Position numbers and translations under genes: made by a program
Notes under the pieces: model-generated
The model's database searches: none
The model's input: only the letters and a program-made list of their open reading frames with translations
What the model was told of the DNA's origin: nothing
Shown here: positions 1 through 4,683 of the stretch, piece by piece
How positions within the stretch are numbered: the stretch's first letter is position 1
Layout of the letters: every line of letters begins with the position of its first letter
NCBI GenBank assembly: GCA_964542895.1
Contig: CAZIWT010000176.1
Span: 1-6,289, forward strand
Direction: 5' to 3'
Source of the DNA: Zymogenus sp964542895
GTDB lineage: Bacteria > Desulfobacterota > Zymogenia > Zymogenales > Zymogenaceae
DNA length: 6,289 nt

Positions 1-19
1 AGACTATAGAGCATCATAT

Positions 20-60
20 AAGGGGTGAGGGAGAACAATCCTTCACCCCTTTCTAATTTC
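20..60 (+). terminator. Rho-independent terminator of an upstream gene
   Basis: Bases 21-32 (AGGGGTGAGGGA) pair with 39-50 (TCCTTCACCCCT) to form a 12-bp GC-rich stem with one G-U pair (29/42) and a 6-base loop (GAACAA). A20-T51 can add one more pair. A T-rich but interrupted tail (TTTCTAATTTC) follows. This is the usual form of an intrinsic terminator. It ends transcription from the left, so the kinase operon probably starts just after it. The tail is not a pure T run, so efficiency is uncertain. No reading frame can be assigned to bases 1-19. Confidence 0.72.
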
Positions 61-66
61 TCGACA

Positions 67-78
67 GTAAAATTTTAC
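67..78. promoter_or_regulatory. Perfect 12-bp palindrome in the leader of the first kinase gene
   Basis: GTAAAATTTTAC is a perfect inverted repeat placed directly against the G-rich ribosome-binding stretch (79-83) and 11 bases before the first start codon. It lies in the only gap in the window that must hold the operon promoter. It contains a TAAAAT hexamer (68-73) resembling a -10 box, but I see no -35 box at proper spacing. It could be an operator for a dimeric regulator. A palindrome of this size is also expected about once or twice by chance in a window this long. Confidence 0.25.
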
Positions 79-89
79 GGGGGTTTCGT

Positions 90-2255
90 ATGAAGGAATG
101 CCCTTCTTGTGGATACAAAAATGCCAATAAGGCCAAATTTTGTATCGAGTGCGCGGCGAGATTCGATGCGGAAGAGGATCTTTTTTTAGGCACGACTATA
201 GAAAACCGCTACAAAATTCTCTCGAAGATAGCCGAGGGGGGGATGGGGACGGTTTACCGGGCCAAGCACTTGAGGATCGATAAAGATATCGCTTTAAAGA
301 TATTACACCCGGAACTCACCCACGACAAGAAAGTCATTAAGCGTTTTGAAAACGAGGCGAAGGTGATAGCTTCGCTCGATCACGAAAACATTGTCCGTGT
401 CCAGGACACCGGCCCGATTCGCGAAACCTATTTTATCGCCATGGATCACGTGGAGGGTGAAGACCTGATTGATATGATAGGGAGGAGAGTGCAAATTCCG
501 ATTGAGGAGGCGTTTTCAATAGCTTCTCAGGTTGCGGATGGCCTGGCCTATGCCCACGAGCGGGATATCCTCCACAGGGATATAAAGCCCGCAAATATAA
601 TAGTCAAAAAATCGGGCAAAGCTGTAATAACGGACTTTGGGATAGCCAAGGCGATCGGCGATAAAGGGCAGACCACCACGGGAACATCCATCGGCACGCC
701 GGAGTATATGAGCCTCGAGCAGGTAAAGGGGAAGAAGCTTGACGGCAGGACGGATGTTTATTCCCTCGGTGTTGTTCTATACGAGATGCTCTCGGGAAAA
801 TCGCCGTTTCGCTCGGACAGCGGCGTGTCCGCCCTGGCGAAAGTCTTGAGCGAGAAGCCGGAGCCGATAGAGCGATTGGTTCCCGAGATTCCCGGGTGGG
901 CGATGGAGGTGGTCAACAAGGCGATGGCCAAGGACAAGGATGAGAGGTATGGATCGGCCGCTGAATTTTTAGATGCAATAAAGGAAGGGATGGGCGAAGG
1001 GCCCCCGCCCGTTCCGGTGGCCGGAGCGCCGAAGGAGAAAACAAAGAAAGACAAGGGTAAGGGGGTGGAGCCGAAAGCGACCGCTGCCGCGACTCCCTTG
1101 AAATCGCCCGAGAAGAAGAGAAAGGCGCTGATCATATCCTTGGTGAGCCTCATAGTCCTGGGTATAGCGGTTATCGCGATTTTGCTGAGCGGTGTGCCGA
1201 TAACGAAAGCGGACAGGGCGGCTTATTACAGGTCGAAGGGGGATAAGGCACTTAAAAGCAAAAGCTACAATGCAGCGGTGGAATATTACACGAAGGCGAT
1301 AAACCTCGACCCGAAAAATCCCTATACTTATTACATGAGGGGGGATACATACGCATCAATGGACAAGAATGATTTGGCGATATTGGATTACGAGAGGGCG
1401 TGTGACGGGGGCAGCAAGAAGGGCTGCGAAAAATATAACGAGCTTCAGTTTGAAGTGTACAAAGACCAGGGGAAAAAATATCTTCAATCGAAGAATTACA
1501 GCAAGGCTGTAGAATTCTACACAAAGGCAATAAAGATCAAGGACGATGATTCGTATGTTTTTTACTATAGAGGTGAGGCATATAGCCATCAGGATAAGTA
1601 TGATTACGCTCTGAGGGACTTCGAGAAGGCGTGTAAGCTGGGGCATTATTCAGCCTGCGATAAAAAAACAGAGGCGCAGGTAAAGGTGTACGAGAACAAA
1701 GGTGACGAGTATTACAAATCAAGCAACTATGACAGCGCCGTCGAGTACTACACCATGGCGATAAGAATCGCCAAGGACAGTTCATCCCTGTACGACAAGA
1801 GGGGCAAGGCATACGAGTACGCAAAGAAGGTAGACTATGCGATCAGCGATTACAGAACCGCCTGCAACAAGGGGTATTCCTCGGGCTGCAGCCACCTAAA
1901 GAGCCTGAAAAACAGCCATGCAAACGAGTGGTTCAGCAAGGGAGACAAGTATTACAAAAAGAAGAGCTGGAAAAGCGCCATAGAGTGTTATAAAAAGGGA
2001 CTTACCTATGGAGAAGGCAATAAATATGTCTACTTCCATATAGGATATGCTTATGGGGAACGAGGCTATTACAACGACTCGATTAGTTACTACAAAAAGG
2101 CAATCCGTATTGATTCTAAGTATAAGGAGGCATACAACAACATTGGCTGGTGCTATGGAAAATTAGGTAAGCGTAGTAGTGCAAAAAGCTATTTTAGAAA
2201 GGCTTGTAATCTTGGGAATAAGACTGCATGCAAGAATCTGAGAAATTATGAATAG
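90..2255 (+). CDS. Membrane Ser/Thr protein kinase with N-terminal zinc ribbon and C-terminal cysteine-paired TPR/Sel1-like repeats (kinase 1)
   Basis: This 721-residue Hanks-type kinase should phosphorylate Ser/Thr on cytosolic targets and on itself. A zinc ribbon (Cys4, Cys7, Cys18, Cys21) comes first. The kinase domain (about 41-298) has the glycine loop EGGMG (49-53), Lys70, helix-C Glu89, HRD 162-164 with Lys166 and Asn169, DFG 182-184, a Thr-rich activation loop (195-200), GTPEYMSLEQ (202-211), Asp222 and Arg286, so it looks active. A charged linker ends in PEKKRK, followed by one membrane helix (about 346-368), which implies kinase inside and C-terminus outside. Residues 377-714 are TPR-like helix pairs, each block closing with ACx7C (Cys438/446, 515/523, 592/600, 706/714), as in Sel1-like Hcp proteins. 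The start ATG has a GGGGG stretch 6 bases upstream. GC content falls toward the 3' end. The ligand of the repeat domain and the substrates are unknown. Confidence 0.93.
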   Translation: MKECPSCGYKNANKAKFCIECAARFDAEEDLFLGTTIENRYKILSKIAEGGMGTVYRAKHLRIDKDIALKILHPELTHDKKVIKRFENEAKVIASLDHENIVRVQDTGPIRETYFIAMDHVEGEDLIDMIGRRVQIPIEEAFSIASQVADGLAYAHERDILHRDIKPANIIVKKSGKAVITDFGIAKAIGDKGQTTTGTSIGTPEYMSLEQVKGKKLDGRTDVYSLGVVLYEMLSGKSPFRSDSGVSALAKVLSEKPEPIERLVPEIPGWAMEVVNKAMAKDKDERYGSAAEFLDAIKEGMGEGPPPVPVAGAPKEKTKKDKGKGVEPKATAAATPLKSPEKKRKALIISLVSLIVLGIAVIAILLSGVPITKADRAAYYRSKGDKALKSKSYNAAVEYYTKAINLDPKNPYTYYMRGDTYASMDKNDLAILDYERACDGGSKKGCEKYNELQFEVYKDQGKKYLQSKNYSKAVEFYTKAIKIKDDDSYVFYYRGEAYSHQDKYDYALRDFEKACKLGHYSACDKKTEAQVKVYENKGDEYYKSSNYDSAVEYYTMAIRIAKDSSSLYDKRGKAYEYAKKVDYAISDYRTACNKGYSSGCSHLKSLKNSHANEWFSKGDKYYKKKSWKSAIECYKKGLTYGEGNKYVYFHIGYAYGERGYYNDSISYYKKAIRIDSKYKEAYNNIGWCYGKLGKRSSAKSYFRKACNLGNKTACKNLRNYE
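1218..2231 (+). repeat. Coding repeats of 231 bp (77 residues) encoding TPR pairs capped by a CX7C motif
   Basis: Within kinase 1, residues 377-446, 454-523 and 531-600 align as three units with a period of exactly 77 residues. Tyr380, Tyr457 and Tyr534 are equivalent, as are Cys438, Cys515 and Cys592. Each unit has a canonical TPR (a Y..KG start, then AVEYYTKAI-like) followed by a second helix pair ending in A-C-x7-C. The fourth unit (611-714) is 37 residues longer, consistent with one extra TPR. The repeats have diverged at DNA level, so this is old protein-level duplication rather than a fresh tandem array. Confidence 0.85.
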
Positions 2256-2272
2256 TTTTCTTCGAATATTTT

Positions 2273-2277
2273 AGGAG
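2273..2277 (+). promoter_or_regulatory. Ribosome-binding site of kinase 2
   Basis: AGGAG lies 6 bases before the ATG at 2284, inside the 28-base gap after the kinase 1 stop. It fixes the start and puts Cys4 of the zinc ribbon in register with the other two kinases. No terminator or clear promoter fits in the gap, which supports co-transcription. Confidence 0.85.
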
Positions 2278-2283
2278 CGAACC

Positions 2284-3921
2284 ATGACCACCTGTCCGCA
2301 ATGCGGTTACGAAAACCCGGACGGGGCGAAGTTCTGTGTCGAGTGCGCGGCGAGGCTCGAGTCGGGGCAGGACCCGTTTATCGGGGCCATAATCGACAAG
2401 CGATACGAGGTCCTCGAAAAGATCGCCGAGGGGGGGATGGGGACGGTTTACCGGGCGCACCATGTAAGGATCGACACGGAAATAGCGATGAAGATCCTCC
2501 ATCCCGAGCTGGCGCGGGACAGGGAGTTTCTCGCCCGCTTCGAGAAGGAGGCCAAGACGATAGCGATGCTCAATCACAGAAACATCGTTCGAGTCCAGGA
2601 CACCGGCCCCGTTCGCGATACCTGTTTTATCGTAATGGACTACGTCAAGGGGGAGAGCCTCATCGACATGATCAAGAGAAGGGGAAAGCTGCCCACAGAT
2701 GAGGCGTTTGCGATAGCCTCTCAGGTTGCGGAAGGCCTTGCCTATGCTCACGAGAGGAACGTTCTTCACCGCGACATCAAGCCCGCAAATATCATCGTAG
2801 CCGAATCCGGAAAGGCGATTATAACCGACTTCGGTATAGCGAAGGCCGTCGGTGAGAAGGGACAGACGAAGACCGGGACATCCATAGGGACGCCCGAGTA
2901 CATGAGCCTCGAGCAGGTCAAGGGGAAGGAACTTGACGGCAGGACGGACGTTTATTCCCTCGGCGTTGTTCTATACGAGATGCTTACGGGAAAATCTCCG
3001 TTTCGCTCGGAAAGTGGTGTGTCTACAATAGCGAATGTATTGAGCGAGGCTCCGGAGCCGATAGAGCGGCTGGCCTCCGACATCCCCGGATGGGCGGTGG
3101 AGGTTGTCAAAAAGACGATAGCAAAGGACAAAGGTGAGAGATATGGATCCGCCGTTGATTTTTTGAACGCCGTGAGAAAGGAGACGGGTCAAAAACCCTT
3201 GCCTGTTTCCGCGGCCCCTCCACCCAAAAAGACTATTAAAGTTGAGAAGCCCCCCCCCAGGGAAAAGCCGCCGAAGCCGAAATCGGGCCCGTTCGTACTT
3301 ACACCGGAGAAAAAGAGACAGGCGATTATCGCGATCCTTGTCGCCCTCATTATTATAGGAATTATTGCCACCGTTATGTTGGCGATTGTCTCCGTTGACA
3401 ACCGGACGCCGGTGATCTACGGGGAAAAGCAGCCCTCCCCCCCACCTCCGTCGGAGCCCGCCTATCCCGCGGAGAAAAAGCCCGTCGAGGTTGAATCAAA
3501 GCCTCCACCCGCTCCGAAGGTAGAATATGGTTATATCACGGGCAATCGGGTTAACGTCAGGGACGGCCCCGGGGTGAATAACAGTATAGTAACAAAGCTG
3601 AACAAGGGTGACAGGGTTTCCATTATCGACAAGAGGATTACGGGAAGCGATTCCGAGGGGAGGCTGTGGAACGTCACAAAGATATACCTGGAAGGGGGGG
3701 GCACCAAGAGATTAAACAAGGGACATGCCGTTACAATATTAGGGGAAAGCGGATCTAATTACAGGGTTAAATTCAAGGTAACGAACGCAACCAAAACCTA
3801 TTATGGACATGTTAACAAGGGAGCCGTAAAGGTGTTTAAAGGGGATTACTGGTATAAGGTCAGGACTTCCGGGGGCTCCGTCGGGTGGGTTATAGACGAC
3901 TATGTGAGAATATCGGGTTGA
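2284..3921 (+). CDS. Membrane Ser/Thr protein kinase with N-terminal zinc ribbon and C-terminal SH3b-like region (kinase 2)
   Basis: This 545-residue paralogue of kinase 1 shares its numbering up to about residue 298: zinc-ribbon Cys4/7/18/21, glycine loop 49-53, Lys70, Glu89, HRD 162-164, Asn169, DFG 182-184, GTPEYMSLEQ 202-211, Arg286. All catalytic residues are present. A Lys/Pro linker (about 302-340) ends in PEKKRQ before one membrane helix (about 347-369), so the rest should be extracytoplasmic. A proline-rich spacer (383-412) leads to an SH3b-like region (416-545) that opens with the typical NVRDGPG (424-430) and KLNKGDRV (438-445) and closes with GWVIDDYV (534-541). SH3b domains commonly bind cell-wall peptidoglycan, so envelope sensing is a reasonable inference, but the ligand is not visible. 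About 65 extra residues interrupt the SH3b pattern. Homology with kinase 1 continues through the membrane helix, making these two the closest pair. Confidence 0.93.
   Translation: MTTCPQCGYENPDGAKFCVECAARLESGQDPFIGAIIDKRYEVLEKIAEGGMGTVYRAHHVRIDTEIAMKILHPELARDREFLARFEKEAKTIAMLNHRNIVRVQDTGPVRDTCFIVMDYVKGESLIDMIKRRGKLPTDEAFAIASQVAEGLAYAHERNVLHRDIKPANIIVAESGKAIITDFGIAKAVGEKGQTKTGTSIGTPEYMSLEQVKGKELDGRTDVYSLGVVLYEMLTGKSPFRSESGVSTIANVLSEAPEPIERLASDIPGWAVEVVKKTIAKDKGERYGSAVDFLNAVRKETGQKPLPVSAAPPPKKTIKVEKPPPREKPPKPKSGPFVLTPEKKRQAIIAILVALIIIGIIATVMLAIVSVDNRTPVIYGEKQPSPPPPSEPAYPAEKKPVEVESKPPPAPKVEYGYITGNRVNVRDGPGVNNSIVTKLNKGDRVSIIDKRITGSDSEGRLWNVTKIYLEGGGTKRLNKGHAVTILGESGSNYRVKFKVTNATKTYYGHVNKGAVKVFKGDYWYKVRTSGGSVGWVIDDYVRISG
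3250..3258 (+). repeat. C9 homopolymer tract in the juxtamembrane linker of kinase 2
   Basis: Nine consecutive C encode Pro323-Pro325. A change of one or two bases would shift the frame after an intact kinase domain but before the membrane helix, and could release a soluble kinase. A C7 run (3437-3443) and a G8 run (3694-3701) lie further along the same gene. Slippage is possible but not shown; high proline use in the linker explains the tract just as well. Confidence 0.4.
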
Positions 3922-3927
3922 TAATTT

Positions 3928-3932
3928 TAGGA
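3928..3932 (+). promoter_or_regulatory. Ribosome-binding site of the FHA membrane-protein gene
   Basis: TAGGA sits 8 bases before the ATG at 3941, within a 19-base gap after the kinase 2 stop. The short gap leaves no room for a separate promoter and supports translation from the same transcript. Confidence 0.75.
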
Positions 3933-3940
3933 ATTATATT

Positions 3941-4636
3941 ATGAAGGTTTTTTCAATTAAGGATAAATACGGAGCCGCACGCAGATTCGAGTCCGGTCGT
4001 GCAATAATCTATGTAGGGAGAGGATCCGGCTGTGATTTGAAACTGGAAGGTTCAAAAGTCTCCTCGGATCATGGATACTTCAAGATCGAAGGAGATGTTG
4101 TATCTTACTACGATAGAAGCATGAACGGCAGCTACGTGAATGGTGAACATATTAATAATGTCGGCAGAAGGCTGTCACCGGGGGATACCGTTGAATTGTG
4201 GGGGGACAGCATAAAATACGTCGGCAGTGCGGGCGCAGTCTCCCGCGTCCCGACCGAGATTCAAAGTCCCGTCCATCATTACGCCCCTCCCCGCCAGCCG
4301 AGGGAGGAGGCGGTAAGGCCTCAGCCTCAGCAGAACATACAGCAGCACGTTAATGTAAGCTCGCCGTCCCCGGCCATGTATAAGAGCTATACGGGATGGA
4401 GCTGCTTGATATTCTTTCTTTATATCTTTATATGGCCTCTCGGTTTGATTTTAAATCTAATCTACCTCTCCGAGGCCAACAGGATAGAAAAGGTCTCAGG
4501 GGTGCCCCCGGAGGGAAAGGGATGTCTCGTAGCCTTGTTGATCTGGCAGCTGATCGGCCTGGCAATTACGATTATTGCGGTGATTCTGCTGTTTATGGGT
4601 ATCTTATCTATACCTTTTCTGGGCGCGATATTATGA
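3941..4636 (+). CDS. FHA-domain protein with two C-terminal transmembrane helices
   Basis: This 231-residue protein begins with a forkhead-associated (FHA) domain, which binds phosphothreonine peptides. Residues 1-95 carry the hallmark positions: Gly26-Arg27, Ser41 and His44 (SxxH), Asn62-Gly63 and Val66-Asn67-Gly68, followed by a typical LSPGDTVELWGD strand (78-89). A Pro/Gln-rich linker (about 103-147) leads to two hydrophobic segments (about 153-177 and 194-222) joined by a charged loop with a PPEGKGC stretch. Two helices place both ends on the same side; with FHA in the cytosol it would face the kinase domains. It sits between kinases 2 and 3, so it is most simply a reader or membrane adaptor of kinase autophosphorylation, or a kinase substrate. 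That role is inferred. I do not recognise the membrane part as a named family. Confidence 0.88.
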   Translation: MKVFSIKDKYGAARRFESGRAIIYVGRGSGCDLKLEGSKVSSDHGYFKIEGDVVSYYDRSMNGSYVNGEHINNVGRRLSPGDTVELWGDSIKYVGSAGAVSRVPTEIQSPVHHYAPPRQPREEAVRPQPQQNIQQHVNVSSPSPAMYKSYTGWSCLIFFLYIFIWPLGLILNLIYLSEANRIEKVSGVPPEGKGCLVALLIWQLIGLAITIIAVILLFMGILSIPFLGAIL

Positions 4637-4673
4637 TATATGCGATGCCGAAAAATTTTTGAGCTGATTTATT

Positions 4674-4677
4674 GGAG
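4674..4677 (+). promoter_or_regulatory. Ribosome-binding site of kinase 3
   Basis: GGAG lies 6 bases before the ATG at 4684 and supports this start, which also brings the zinc-ribbon cysteines into register with kinases 1 and 2. The 47-base gap before it contains an AAAAATTTTT palindrome (4651-4660) but no GC-rich stem, so no terminator separates this gene from the FHA gene. Confidence 0.8.
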
Positions 4678-4683
4678 ACGGGG

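Noticed and set aside
42..73. Possible sigma-70 promoter: TTCACC (42-47) with TAAAAT (68-73)
   Set aside because: The spacing is 20 bases and the -35 match is only four of six, within the terminator stem. Not good enough to annotate.
1218..2231. CRISPR-like or satellite repeat reading of the 231-bp periodicity in kinase 1
   Set aside because: The period is conserved in protein but the DNA units have diverged, and the frame is continuous; these are protein repeats.
2301..2702. 133-codon plus-strand frame inside kinase 2
   Set aside because: It lies wholly within the kinase domain in another frame and encodes an Arg/Gly-rich low-complexity product typical of a shadow.
2194..2769. 191-codon minus-strand open frame opposite the start of kinase 2, with similar minus-strand frames at 303-494 and 4669-5169
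   Set aside because: All three lie antisense to the conserved kinase core, so their mutual resemblance follows from the kinase homology. The plus-strand genes have full domain signatures and ribosome-binding sites; these do not.
4629..4660. Possible internal promoter or terminator before kinase 3 (TATTAT at 4629 and the AAAAATTTTT palindrome at 4651)
   Set aside because: There is no matching -35 box at proper spacing, and the palindrome has no GC-rich stem, so neither call is supported.
4396..4662. 88-codon plus-strand frame overlapping the end of the FHA gene
   Set aside because: It is out of frame with an intact FHA/membrane protein, has no ribosome-binding site of note, and its composition looks like a frame shadow.
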